Shown: piece by piece, positions 16,801 to 24,592 of the stretch
Position numbering within the stretch: the first letter of the stretch is position 1
Layout: every line of letters starts with the position of its first letter
DNA from: Rhizobium phaseoli
GTDB taxonomy: Bacteria > Pseudomonadota > Alphaproteobacteria > Rhizobiales > Rhizobiaceae
Direction: 5' to 3'
Length of the DNA: 64,000 nt
Assembly (NCBI RefSeq): GCF_003985125.1
Contig: NZ_ML133577.1
Location: 62,001-126,000 of the forward strand
Made by a program: the position numbers and the translations under genes
Notes under the pieces: generated by a model
What the model was told of the DNA's origin: nothing
The model's input: the letters and a program-made list of their open reading frames with translations, nothing else
Databases searched by the model: none

Positions 16801-16832
16801 TACCATGATAAGGTCACTACTTTACCATGATA
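16801..16832. promoter_or_regulatory. Direct-repeat operator between XRE regulator and reductase
   Basis: TACCATGATA occurs at 16801-16810 and again at 16823-16832. The 22-bp period equals two helical turns. The repeats lie between divergent genes and overlap the likely -10 (TATAAT, minus strand) of the regulator, which fits autoregulation by the XRE protein. Confidence 0.6.
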
Positions 16833-16877
16833 GCAGTCCCGCCGATATCTGTCTCCAGCCAATCAGGAGATATCGAC

Positions 16878-17768
16878 ATGCGCATATTCGTCACCGGAGC
16901 TACGGGCTGGGTCGGCTCGGCCGTCGTCAACGAACTGATCGCCGCCGGCCATCAGGTGCTCGGCCTCACCCGCTCGGAAAAAGGGGCTGAAGACCTGGCG
17001 GCCGCCGGCGCTGCAGTCCATCGCGGCTCGCTGGAAGATCTGGAAAGTCTGAAGCGCGGCGCGGCCGAGGCTGACGGCGTGATCCATACCGGCTTCAACC
17101 ATGATTTCTCGAAATTCGCCGAAAACTGCGCGCTCGACCGGCGCGCCATCGAGGCGCTCGGCGAAGCCCTGCGGGGCACCGACCGGCCGCTGCTGGTGAC
17201 CGCAGGCCTTGGCCACGCGCCCGGCCGCATCGGCACCGAGAAAGACCCGCCGATGCCGACCACCGAGACCTATCCCCGCGCCTCGGAAATTGCCGCGGTA
17301 TCGCTTGCGGCGCGTGGGCTGCGCGCCTCCACCGTCCGGCTGCCGCCCTCGGTGCATGGCCATGGCGATCACGGCTTCGTGCCGATCCTGATCGAAACCG
17401 CCCGGCGCACCGGCGTCTCCGCCTATATCGGTGACGGACAGAACCGCTGGCCGGCTGTCCACAGGCGCGATGCCGCCTGCGTCTATCGCCTGGCAATGGA
17501 ACACGGCGCTGCCGGCGGGCCGTTCCTCGCAGTCGCCGAAGACGGCGTCGTGTTCAAGGAGATCGCCGAACTGATCGGCCGTCGGTTGAACGTACCCGCC
17601 GTCTCGCTCTCGCCGGAAGAAGCGGCGAACCACTTCGGCTGGTTTGGAATGTTTGCCGGCTTCGACGTGCCGACCTCGAGCGCGCATACGCGGGCATTGC
17701 TCGGCTGGGCGCCGGAGCAGCCGGAACTACTCGCGGACATCGATCATCCGGCGTATTTCGGCGGATAG
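16878..17768 (+). CDS. NAD-dependent epimerase/dehydratase family reductase
   Basis: An extended short-chain dehydrogenase of 296 residues. It begins with the Rossmann motif MRIFVTGATGWVGSAVV, with GxxGxxG complete. An Arg/Ser region (LTRSEKG) may favour NADP. Usual extended SDRs have YxxxK; here the catalytic block is replaced by a pattern like ETYPRASEIAA, with Arg in place of Lys spacing, typical of the atypical 'SDR_a' subgroup. The C-terminal part (GDGQNRWPAVHRRDAACVYRLA) is a family signature. AGGAGA precedes the ATG at 16878. It is divergent from an MmyB-like regulator; in many proteobacteria this pair appears together. The substrate is unknown. Confidence 0.85.
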   Translation: MRIFVTGATGWVGSAVVNELIAAGHQVLGLTRSEKGAEDLAAAGAAVHRGSLEDLESLKRGAAEADGVIHTGFNHDFSKFAENCALDRRAIEALGEALRGTDRPLLVTAGLGHAPGRIGTEKDPPMPTTETYPRASEIAAVSLAARGLRASTVRLPPSVHGHGDHGFVPILIETARRTGVSAYIGDGQNRWPAVHRRDAACVYRLAMEHGAAGGPFLAVAEDGVVFKEIAELIGRRLNVPAVSLSPEEAANHFGWFGMFAGFDVPTSSAHTRALLGWAPEQPELLADIDHPAYFGG

Positions 17769-17864
17769 GCTTCCAGTGATGGAGCGAAGCGGCGGCGAAG
17801 TGCGTGCGTCATGCAAGTCATTTGCCTTTCGCTTGCCGCTCAAATGCGCTCGTCGCATATGCTC

Positions 17865-17961
17865 CTCACCCCCTCTTCTGCCTGCCGGCATCTTCTCCCC
17901 GAGGGGAGAAGCGGAATCGTGGCAACGTCTCGCCTCCTTCGGGGCCTCGACAGCCCCGAAG
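17865..17961. repeat. Intergenic hairpin repeats
   Basis: Two perfect stems lie here: cttctcccc-ga-ggggagaag (17892-17911) and cttcggggc...gccccgaag (17937-17961). The first, with flanking 'ctcctcaccccctcttctgc', resembles the block at 56061-56216. The segment from 17769 to 17981 contains no gene. Confidence 0.6.
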
Positions 17962-17981
17962 CCCGAGGCACGGCGCGTCTC

Positions 17982-18191
17982 CTACCGCATCCGCCCTTCA
18001 TTCGTGTCGGCCGGATCGAAATTCACGTCCCAATCCTTCTTCCGCTTCTTCTTCCCCGGCGGATCCCGGTTCACCGTCGCGTCCTCCGAGCCGGTGATAA
18101 CGGTCGGTTTGGCGCTGGCGACACCGCTGGCCTTGCGGTCGGCGCGGGATTTGGCGAACTGGCCGGCGGCGTCTTTTTCGGGGTTGGCCAT
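17982..18191 (-). CDS. Small hydrophilic protein of unknown function
   Basis: A 69-residue protein without recognised domains. It is rich in Lys, Asp, Ala and Pro, with a basic cluster (PPGKKKRKKDWDV) and an N-terminus MANPEKDAAGQFAKSRADRKA. No membrane segment or signal peptide is present, and it is probably largely disordered. AAAGGCGA precedes the ATG, which lies one base past the stop of the gene at 18193-18393, so the two are cotranscribed. The composition and pairing suggest small stress- or desiccation-related proteins, but that is only an inference. Confidence 0.6.
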   Translation of the reverse strand: MANPEKDAAGQFAKSRADRKASGVASAKPTVITGSEDATVNRDPPGKKKRKKDWDVNFDPADTNEGRMR

Positions 18192-18192
18192 C

Positions 18193-18393
18193 TCATTCGC
18201 CTTTCTGCTTCATCGCGTCGCCGAGATCCTTCATCTCGGGGTCGCGGTTGTTTTCGCCTTTTGCGTCGCGGTTCTTGTCAGGATCGTCCTTGGGTTTCAG
18301 GTAGCCGCGCGGGGTATTGCCCTTCGGCCCTTCCCAGCGGGGGGATTGATCGGTGGTGCCGGGAGCACCGTCCCTGGGGGTCGTCATGCCCAT
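18193..18393 (-). CDS. Small hydrophilic protein of unknown function
   Basis: A 66-residue disordered-looking protein beginning MGMTTPRDGAPGTTDQSP and continuing with charged Lys/Asp/Asn segments (KPKDDPDKNRDAKGEN, MKDLGDAMKQKGE). AAGGAGAAACGACA gives a strong ribosome-binding site for the ATG at 18393; the open frame further upstream lacks one. It is the first gene of a two-gene unit with 17982-18191. Function unknown. Confidence 0.6.
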   Translation of the reverse strand: MGMTTPRDGAPGTTDQSPRWEGPKGNTPRGYLKPKDDPDKNRDAKGENNRDPEMKDLGDAMKQKGE

Positions 18394-18451
18394 TGTCGTT
18401 TCTCCTTGGTTGAACAGGGAAAACCGCAAAGAGCGGCAACTGTTCCCGGCC

Positions 18452-18878
18452 TTATCGAAGCGAGGCAAGCGTCGTGCAGCCAAAGGCAAGCAGGGTGACT
18501 GCGGCATTGACCGCATGCGAATATTCCCACTGGCGGCGCAGCGTCTCCCAATTGTCCGGCTGCACGGTCCAGTTTTCGGTCGCCGCGTTCGCCGGCTGGG
18601 TGAAGAGCATGAAGATGACGAGGTTGAGCACGATCAGCGCCGCAGCAGCGACCAAGAGCGTCAAAGCCGCCGCGTCGGCCCTGAGCACGATGGCATTGCC
18701 TGTATTGGCGAGGAAGGCGAGCGGCAGCAGCAGGCCGACGATCCACCAGCCGGCATAGGCCTGTTGCGCCACGAAATAATCCGCCTTCGCCATCCCGATC
18801 TTGTTGACAAGCGAGAGGGCGTGCGCCGCCGGCGCGATGAGCGCCAGGCCGGGTGAGGATGACGGCAAGGAATCTCAT
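18452..18878 (-). pseudogene. DUF1772-like membrane protein, apparent +1 frameshift near the start
   Basis: The downstream frame reads ...GLALIAPAAHALSL, VNKIGMAKADYFVAQQAY and several helices (WWIVGLLLPLAFLANTG, LLVAAAALIVLNLVIFMLF), ending WETLRRQWEYSHAVNAAV. This resembles the four-helix DUF1772/anthrone-oxygenase-like group. Its natural start is in another frame: ATG at 18878 gives MRFLAVILT and then shifts out. Deleting one G from the GGG at 18851-18853 joins them as MRFLAVILTGLALIAPAAHA, a typical hydrophobic N-terminus. In the given sequence the main frame can only start from a TTG at 18868. Either the gene is broken or the base is a sequencing error. Confidence 0.65.
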
Positions 18879-18982
18879 GAGAGCTGAACCGTCGGCGGCA
18901 GGCAAGGTTCCCGGAAAATATGGAACACACTCCTGCCCGAACGGTTCCCCTCAAGTCACCAACCCGAGACACGGAGCCCGAC

Positions 18983-19156
18983 ATGAGCAAGACCAACGTC
19001 CGCGAACTTCAGAAACGCGCCGAACAGCAGGTCAGAAACACCAGCGCCGGCGGCCACCTCGGCGGCACCTATTTCGGTCAGCAACCCGACGGAAAAACCG
19101 CCTCGGAGACGACCAACGACAGCGCCAAGGCCCGGCCCAACGACGGCAGCAATTAA
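18983..19156 (+). CDS. Small hydrophilic protein of unknown function
   Basis: A 57-residue protein beginning MSKTNVRELQKRAEQQVRNT and followed by a Gly/Thr-rich tail (GGHLGGTYFGQQPDG). It has no membrane segment or signal. A weak GGAGCCCGAC precedes the ATG. It resembles the two small hydrophilic proteins at 17982-18393 in size and composition, though on the opposite strand. A perfect 34-bp palindrome about 40 bp downstream probably ends its transcript. Confidence 0.55.
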   Translation: MSKTNVRELQKRAEQQVRNTSAGGHLGGTYFGQQPDGKTASETTNDSAKARPNDGSN

Positions 19157-19196
19157 GCGAGTGCGGCCTCAAGGGCAAGATATGCCGGCCGCTCAC

Positions 19197-19230
19197 AATC
19201 ATTCACCGCGCGTCTGCGCGGTGAATGATT
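19197..19230. terminator. Perfect 34-bp palindrome, probable terminator
   Basis: AATCATTCACCGCGC, a 4-base loop (gtct), then GCGCGGTGAATGATT: 15 paired bases without a mismatch. No long T-run follows. It sits about 40 bp after the stop of 18983-19156. It may act as a terminator or as a binding site. Confidence 0.55.
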
Positions 19231-19363
19231 CTTGGGAACAACTGAGCGCAGGGCCGCTTGCCGCGAACGTCTCCCCGCTTCAGCGCCGGTCATTGAACGG
19301 CAACGCCTCTGCACTACCTTCTGCCGTCGGCGGGACGGGTATTTGAGCGCAGCAGGGGGCGAC

Positions 19364-20285
19364 GTGGCATCCTATTCGATTGACGATGCAATTCGGGAGC
19401 TTGCTCCGGCACTCTCCAAGGCGCCGGCGCGCGCCGTCAGCGGCGAATGGACCTCCACCACCATGCAGGCCGGGCATTCCTCAAGCACGGGCGGCTACCG
19501 CGATGCGGCGGGGAAGACCGTCTCGGACGATTCACGCGATCTGCTGCGAGATATCGGCGATGTCGTCGAAAAACTCGATGCAGCGGCGACCGAGCGCTTC
19601 AACCAGGTGGTCGTCCGCTGGAAGAAGCCGGCCCTTCCCTTCATGCGGGCGCAGGTCACGATCGAAACCAGCTTCGACCAGGCGATCGTGCCGCGCGGCC
19701 CCGACGACGCGATCTACGAGCGCGCCGCAAGCGCCCGCCGTGCCTTCTGGCAGAGCCGCGGCACTGTGCGCGGAGGTTTTGCCGCCGAGCGCGCCACCGC
19801 CAATGTCTACGCCCAGACCAAATGGTTCCGCCCGCACCGCCGGATCCTGGTGATCGATGCACCGGGGAGAATGTTCCTTGCCACCGACGGCCTCTCCACA
19901 CCCTGGGCCGGTATCTCCGATCCCGAGAACGGCGTCGAATGCGAACTCTTCATGGAATTCGGCGCCGCCACGCTGGATGCGACGACAATCGCCGACTGGG
20001 GGAACCTTTTGATCAACCTCGGCGATCTCGTGGCCGACGGCTACCGCGTTGCCCGCGATGTCGAAAAACATGGCGCCATCCTGTTCTGCCGGCTGACCGC
20101 GGATTACCTCCCCCTGACCCGCATCGTCCTGGGCCGTGATCCTGGCCGGCATGCCTTTCGGCTCCGTGCCGCTGATCCGGGCAACGGCAATCGCCGAAAC
20201 CGAGATCGAGGGCGGCGATGCCGACGAGGACTGGGGCGCATCGGCGGCGCGCCAGGCGCTGGCGAAACGCGGCATCGCGCTGTAG
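19364..20285 (+). pseudogene. Unknown conserved-type protein, apparent frameshift near the C-terminus
   Basis: A protein of about 306 residues if repaired. From the GTG at 19364 (or the TTG at 19343) it reads DVASYSIDDAIRELAPALSK through VKPFMRAQVTIETSFDQAI, FLATDGLSTPWAGISD and ELFMEFGA. At 20131-20133 an extra G appears to shift the frame: TRIVLGRDPGRHAF turns into Arg-rich nonsense. Removing one G restores TRIVLAVILAGMPFGSVPLI and the tail ALAKRGIAL ending at 20285. The central part (DGLSTPW followed by acidic blocks and WGNLLINLGDLV) faintly recalls suppressor-of-fused domains, which is a weak guess. No signal peptide or membrane helix is present. Confidence 0.6.
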
Positions 20286-20286
20286 C

Positions 20287-20796
20287 TCACGGCGCGTAAC
20301 GTGTGAAAACATAGTCATGGTCTTTCACATTGCCGACATGGCAGGAAAGACAGGTTTCGTGCTGAGCGATGTCAACCGGCTTGCCATTGACGAACCTTCC
20401 GAAGCCCCAGCCATGGCTGTCGGGATATCTCTTGGAGTCCTTCACCATCACCTGCACGGTGGTCGGGGCCCCCGGCACCGTCGCCGGTGCAAATTCCGTC
20501 GATTGCATGCGTTTGTAGGCAAGTTTCACCAGGATCGACCCGTCGGGAAACGGCAGGGTGCCCTTCTTGTATGCCTCGACAGCAATGTCGTTGCCGAGGA
20601 CGGCGCGCAGTTCATCAAGTGGCGGCGCTTCCTGTGCCGGCGCGATGAATTTCCAGTCCCTGTAGCCGTCAGGAACAGTGACGCCGTAGATCGGCGAGGC
20701 GTTTTCTGGCGATACGCCCGGGGAAGCGGAATAGGAGATGGCGACGCTGAGGGCGAGACTGGAAATGGCAAATACGCCAAGGAGAGCAAGCTTCAT
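20287..20796 (-). CDS. Cytochrome P460 family protein
   Basis: A 169-residue periplasmic heme protein. A signal peptide (MKLALLGVFAISSLALSVAISYSA) is followed by the P460-type fold: VTVPDGYRDWKFI, LPFPDGSILVKLAYKRM, YPDSHGWGFGRFVNG, and the C-terminal heme-binding CLSCH in AQHETCLSCHVGNVKDHDYVF. Cytochromes P460 can detoxify hydroxylamine or bind c-type heme; the exact chemistry of this member is unknown. AGGAG precedes the ATG at 20796. Its stop lies 1 bp from the end of the convergent gene at 19364-20285, so the two transcripts overlap. Confidence 0.85.
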   Translation of the reverse strand: MKLALLGVFAISSLALSVAISYSASPGVSPENASPIYGVTVPDGYRDWKFIAPAQEAPPLDELRAVLGNDIAVEAYKKGTLPFPDGSILVKLAYKRMQSTEFAPATVPGAPTTVQVMVKDSKRYPDSHGWGFGRFVNGKPVDIAQHETCLSCHVGNVKDHDYVFTRYAP

Positions 20797-20993
20797 TGAA
20801 AACTCCTGCCGGACCGATGTTCTCAGGCAGGATCCTTTCGGATTGTATCTGACGAATGTCAGGCTCCAGCCGAAATGTATCGAAGTGTAGCCGTGTACGC
20901 ACCGGCTCGTCGCGCCGATCATTTCATCGAGATGTCATGAAACTTCTTGTCCCGGATCGGCTTTCTACAACGAAGCGAAACAAGGAACTCCAA

Positions 20994-21314
20994 ATGACCG
21001 GCGCCGAAAACCACGCTAAAACCGCCATCGTTCCAGTTCAGAACGTGTCATTGGCCGAGCAAGTCGCCACTGCGGCGGTGCTTGAAGACATGCAAAAGGC
21101 AAGCCTCGAGCCCCTTCAAGCCGCGCCGGCACCAGCAGCGGCGCTGTTCTCCTGGGACCTCGATCCGCAGGAGATGCTTAAGCTGTCCTCCGAGGTGATG
21201 ACACTGCCGATGGTCTTCTGGTCGACGGGCCTATCCCTGGCCTATTCCCTCTGGCTATCCTCGCTGCCGTCCGCAGGCGGAACCACAGATCCGATCGGTC
21301 AACGCGCGGCTTAG
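20994..21314 (+). CDS. Hypothetical protein, Ala/Glu-rich
   Basis: A 106-residue protein that I do not recognise. It has an N-terminal helical part (NVSLAEQVATAAVLEDMQKASL), a Pro/Ala linker, and a C-terminal segment with an amphipathic helix (DPQEMLKLSSEVMTLPMVFWSTGLSLAYSLW). AAGGAACTCCAA precedes the ATG. The size, the helical profile and the absence of a signal peptide recall phasin-like granule proteins of rhizobia, but there is no motif that proves it. Confidence 0.55.
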   Translation: MTGAENHAKTAIVPVQNVSLAEQVATAAVLEDMQKASLEPLQAAPAPAAALFSWDLDPQEMLKLSSEVMTLPMVFWSTGLSLAYSLWLSSLPSAGGTTDPIGQRAA

Positions 21315-21447
21315 CGGAGCAACCGATCGCCTGCCGCCAGCGACGTCCGGACCTCTACAAAAGGCCCACCTTTCCGCCCTCAGTCCAGGCTATTTGCCGG
21401 ATGAGGGCGAAGAGGCAAGCGCCACGTTTCAAGCCTGGCGCAGCCGC

Positions 21448-21891
21448 TTATTCGTTGACATCCGGCTCGACGACCTTGGCGAGATTGCGCAGCGATTCCT
21501 GCCAGCCGAGATAGCAAGCTTCCGGCGGGATAAGGTCGGGTATGCCGGCCTGGGTGATTTCCACTTCGGTGCCCACCGAAACCTTCTTCAGCGTCACGGT
21601 GACTTCCATTTCGCCGGGCAGGTTCGGATCGTCGAACTTGTCAGTGTAGCGAACCCTTTCACCCGGGGCGAGTTCGAGGAATTCGCCGCCGAAGGCGTGG
21701 CTGTTGCCGGTGGTGAAATTGCGGAAGGACATTCTGAAAGTGCCGCCGACGGCCGGTTCCAGATGATGCACGGTGCAGAGAAAACCGTTCGGCGGAAGCC
21801 ATTTGGCGAGCGCGTCTGCCTCGATGAAGGCGCGATAGACCTTTTCCGGGCTGGTCGCGAAAACGCGGTGCAGGCGTATGGTGTTCGGCAT
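21448..21891 (-). CDS. SRPBCC (AHSA1-type) protein
   Basis: A 147-residue START/Bet v1-like protein of the Aha1-like (AHSA1) group. The opening IRLHRVFATSPEKVYRAFIEADALAKWLPP is the family signature, followed by GGTFRMSFRNF, FLELAPGERVRYTDKF and a final C-terminal helix (GWQESLRNLAKVVE). These small proteins bind hydrophobic ligands and often sit beside ArsR-type regulators, but none is adjacent here. It lies on the minus strand with the GFA and DJ-1-like genes as neighbours, possibly as part of a minus-strand stress cluster. Substrate unknown. Confidence 0.85.
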   Translation of the reverse strand: MPNTIRLHRVFATSPEKVYRAFIEADALAKWLPPNGFLCTVHHLEPAVGGTFRMSFRNFTTGNSHAFGGEFLELAPGERVRYTDKFDDPNLPGEMEVTVTLKKVSVGTEVEITQAGIPDLIPPEACYLGWQESLRNLAKVVEPDVNE

Positions 21892-22004
21892 GGTGGTGAT
21901 CCTTTGATGGACGGAATGAACGAGCTAAGGACGGACAAGCCTTTGCCGATCCGACATGGGATCGATCTTTTCTGCAAGAAAAATCGCTCGCAGGCGTGAG
22001 CGTG

Positions 22005-22418
22005 TCAGCTCGGCATGCCCTCGAATTGCGGGAGGTGGAGCGGCATTGCCCAGGCCAATCGCCGTTTGGTGAACATTTCTACCCCCGGCTCGATCAGCTC
22101 CGGCCGGTCCAGGCTGCCGAGGGTGACAAAAACGAGGCCGGGGAAGCTTTCGAGGTTGCTGCTGAACAGCCTCGCGCCGCAATCGGCGCAGAAATTGCGA
22201 TCGAGCCCTTTGCCGGAATCGGCGATATAGTGAAATGCTTTCGGATTGCCGGCCATCAGGGTGAAATCATCCTGCGGCACGGCAAAGAAGGTGGCGGCCT
22301 CGCCGCCCGAGGCCTTCTTGCAATCCAGGCAATGGCAGTCGGCGACAAAGGTCGGATCGGTATCGAAGGCGAACCGCACTGCGCCGCAGGCGCATTTCCC
22401 GGTATATTTCCTGCTCAT
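22005..22418 (-). CDS. GFA (glutathione-dependent formaldehyde-activating) family protein
   Basis: A 137-residue zinc-binding protein of the GFA/CENP-V fold. Cys motifs are complete: GKCACGAVRFAF, ADCHCLDCKKASGG and RNFCADCGARLF, seven Cys in the expected pattern. These proteins bind glutathione and zinc. True Gfa activity is established for few members, so formaldehyde detoxification is only possible here. It is followed at 113 bp by the SRPBCC gene on the same strand and preceded by the DJ-1-like gene. Confidence 0.88.
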   Translation of the reverse strand: MSRKYTGKCACGAVRFAFDTDPTFVADCHCLDCKKASGGEAATFFAVPQDDFTLMAGNPKAFHYIADSGKGLDRNFCADCGARLFSSNLESFPGLVFVTLGSLDRPELIEPGVEMFTKRRLAWAMPLHLPQFEGMPS

Positions 22419-22477
22419 GCCAAGCGCCTTTCCCCTGATGTTGGAATGCCGATGGTCGAGTATCCGGTCGATTGGCC

Positions 22478-23170
22478 TCAGGCGGCGGCCTGCTCACCCA
22501 GCGCATTGAGCAGCAGGCGAGCGGCCTGCTTCGAAGACGCCGGGTTCTGTCCGGTGATCAACTGATCGTCCTGGACGACATGCACCGCCCAGTCTTCGGT
22601 CGCCGAAAACTTCGCCCCCTGCCCTCTCAGCACGTCTTCGAGCAGATAGGGCACGACCTCGACGAGATTCACGGCGGCCTCCTCGGAATTGGTGAATCCG
22701 GTCACCGTCCGCCCGTTGGCGATCGGCCCGCCATCGGGCGCCTTGACCTTCGTCAGGATCCCCGGCGCGTGGCAAACGAGCGCCAGCGGTTTTCTGGCCG
22801 CAAGCGTCGCCTCGATGAGCGCGTGGGCGTTGCTGTCGTTCGTCAGATCCCAGAGCGGACCATGGCCGCCGGGAAAGAACACGGTGTCATAATCGGCCTG
22901 GTCGATGTCAGACAGTTTCAGCGTATTGGCGAGCGCGGCCGTGGCCTCCGGGTCGCGTTCAAACCGTCGCGTGTCTTCCGTCTGAAAGGCCGGCTCGTTG
23001 CTCTTCGGATCGAGCGGAGGCTGACCTCCTTTGGGCGAAGCGAGTGCGACCTCGGCTCCGGCGTCGCGGAAGACAAAATAAGGGGCGGCGAGTTCTTCGA
23101 GCCAGAAGCCCGTCTTCTTGCCGGTATTTCCAAGCTGATCATGTGATGTGAGAACCATGAGAATTTTCAT
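22478..23170 (-). CDS. DJ-1/PfpI (Hsp31-like) class I glutamine-amidotransferase-like protein
   Basis: A 230-residue protein of the DJ-1/PfpI superfamily, Hsp31-like subgroup. The N-terminus has KKTGFWLEELAAPY, where Glu contributes to the active site. Then come FFPGGHGPLWDL and the nucleophile in ALVCHAPGIL (Cys near residue 136). The C-terminus includes ITGQNPASSKQAARLLL, also a subgroup mark. Members act as glyoxalase III or chaperone-like proteins that repair glycation. It is divergent from the LacI-type regulator at 23423, with 252 bp between them. Confidence 0.88.
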   Translation of the reverse strand: MKILMVLTSHDQLGNTGKKTGFWLEELAAPYFVFRDAGAEVALASPKGGQPPLDPKSNEPAFQTEDTRRFERDPEATAALANTLKLSDIDQADYDTVFFPGGHGPLWDLTNDSNAHALIEATLAARKPLALVCHAPGILTKVKAPDGGPIANGRTVTGFTNSEEAAVNLVEVVPYLLEDVLRGQGAKFSATEDWAVHVVQDDQLITGQNPASSKQAARLLLNALGEQAAA

Positions 23171-23422
23171 TGCCCAGCTCCTTCGCTCCGGCCGGAGGAT
23201 AAAGCCTTCGCGTCCGGTTTAACGGTGAAACACTGCCTGCAATCTCATGCTGAATTTCCAAAATCATAGATCGGCCACCGGCGCGACACAAGCCTCCTGT
23301 TCCATTCGGAATGATAAGAACGCGCCTGATCCTCCCGCCCTTCAAATTCCTATTGGAGACGCATAGAAGATCGGTATCGCTGTTGCGCATCGGTTCAGCG
23401 GAACCTTCGGGGAAATTGGAAA

Positions 23423-24424
23423 GTGAACAAGCCGAATTATCGGGATATTGCCCGCCATGCCGGCGTCGGCACTGCAACGGTCGAGCGCGTCCTGAACGGG
23501 CGCGGCGGCGTTCGGCCGGAGCTGGTCGAGAAGGTGATCATTGCCGCGCGCGCGCTGGATTATCCCCGCAAGCTCCCGGACACCCATCGCAGCCTGCTGC
23601 GCATAGAGGTGTTGATGGTACGTCCCGAAACAACCTTCTATCAGCGGCTCTCCGCGGCATTCGAGAGGATTGCGGCGACTCTCGACCCGCTGGTCATCGT
23701 GCATCGCAGCTTTACCGAAGAGATGAAGCCGGAAGAAATCGCGCGCCGAATCTTGTCGGCCGGCCTGCGGCGCGCAGGCCTGATCCTGGCGGTACCCAGC
23801 AATCCGGTGATCGGCGCGGCCGTCGAGAAGGTCAGCGCCCAAGGTTTGCCGGTTGTCCACGTCGTCACTCGCGCCTCGGAACATACAGGCGAATTCGTCG
23901 GCATCGACAATTATGCCGCTGGCCGGACGGCAGCGCTCTTCATCGGCAGAATGGGACGCCGGACCGGTCCCGTCTTTGCGATCTGCCATCCGATCTATCA
24001 GGTGCACCGCGATCGAATCCGCGGCTTTTCGGACTATTTTCTCGAGCACACCGGTGCCACCAGCTTCCAGTGCCTGGGGTTCGGTCTCGACGAAGAGCAT
24101 CTCGGCGCGGAACTCCTGTCCTCGGCCTTGCGGATGTATCCGGACCTTGCCGGCCTCTACAATGCTGGCGGCGGCAATTCCGCACTGATCAATGTGCTGC
24201 GACGGCATGCGCGCGAACGCGGCATCTTCTTCGTCGGCCACGAGCTCACCGACTATACGCGCAGCGCATTGCAGGACGGCACCATGGATGTGGTCCTCGA
24301 CCAGGCGCCCGAGGCGCAGGCCAGGCGATCGCTCGATCTGATCCTGCGCCGGATTGGCTTGACCGATATTGAGCCGGATCGGGCGCCCATCCGCTTCATC
24401 ACCATCACCAAGGAAAGTCTTTGA
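23423..24424 (+). CDS. LacI-family transcriptional regulator
   Basis: A 333-residue repressor with an N-terminal LacI helix-turn-helix (YRDIARHAGVGTATVERVLNGRGGVRPE) and a periplasmic-binding-like ligand domain (VDNY-type block FVGIDNYAAGRTAALFIGR, LYNAGGGNSALINVL, FVGHELTDYTRSALQDG). A GTG start at 23423 is used since it opens the HTH exactly. It is the first gene of a 5.6-kb row of moc-like genes on the plus strand and probably senses the substrate of that pathway. The classical rhizopine regulator MocR is of a different (GntR/aminotransferase) family, so regulation here would differ. A small inverted repeat (CATTC-G-GAATG, 23303-23313) lies upstream. Confidence 0.88.
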   Translation: MNKPNYRDIARHAGVGTATVERVLNGRGGVRPELVEKVIIAARALDYPRKLPDTHRSLLRIEVLMVRPETTFYQRLSAAFERIAATLDPLVIVHRSFTEEMKPEEIARRILSAGLRRAGLILAVPSNPVIGAAVEKVSAQGLPVVHVVTRASEHTGEFVGIDNYAAGRTAALFIGRMGRRTGPVFAICHPIYQVHRDRIRGFSDYFLEHTGATSFQCLGFGLDEEHLGAELLSSALRMYPDLAGLYNAGGGNSALINVLRRHARERGIFFVGHELTDYTRSALQDGTMDVVLDQAPEAQARRSLDLILRRIGLTDIEPDRAPIRFITITKESL

Positions 24425-24592
24425 TCTGATTTGATCAAGAATGGTTTCGGCGCCGCGGCGGTCTCCTGCTACTTTCAAGACAGAAGGAGAGCCGATGCGT
24501 CGACAGCCGCGACATCCCGACACGAAAGGCGCTCTCCTGCGATCAAGATGCAAGTGCGGGCCGACGATTCCGTCAGCCCGAAGGAGAGAACA

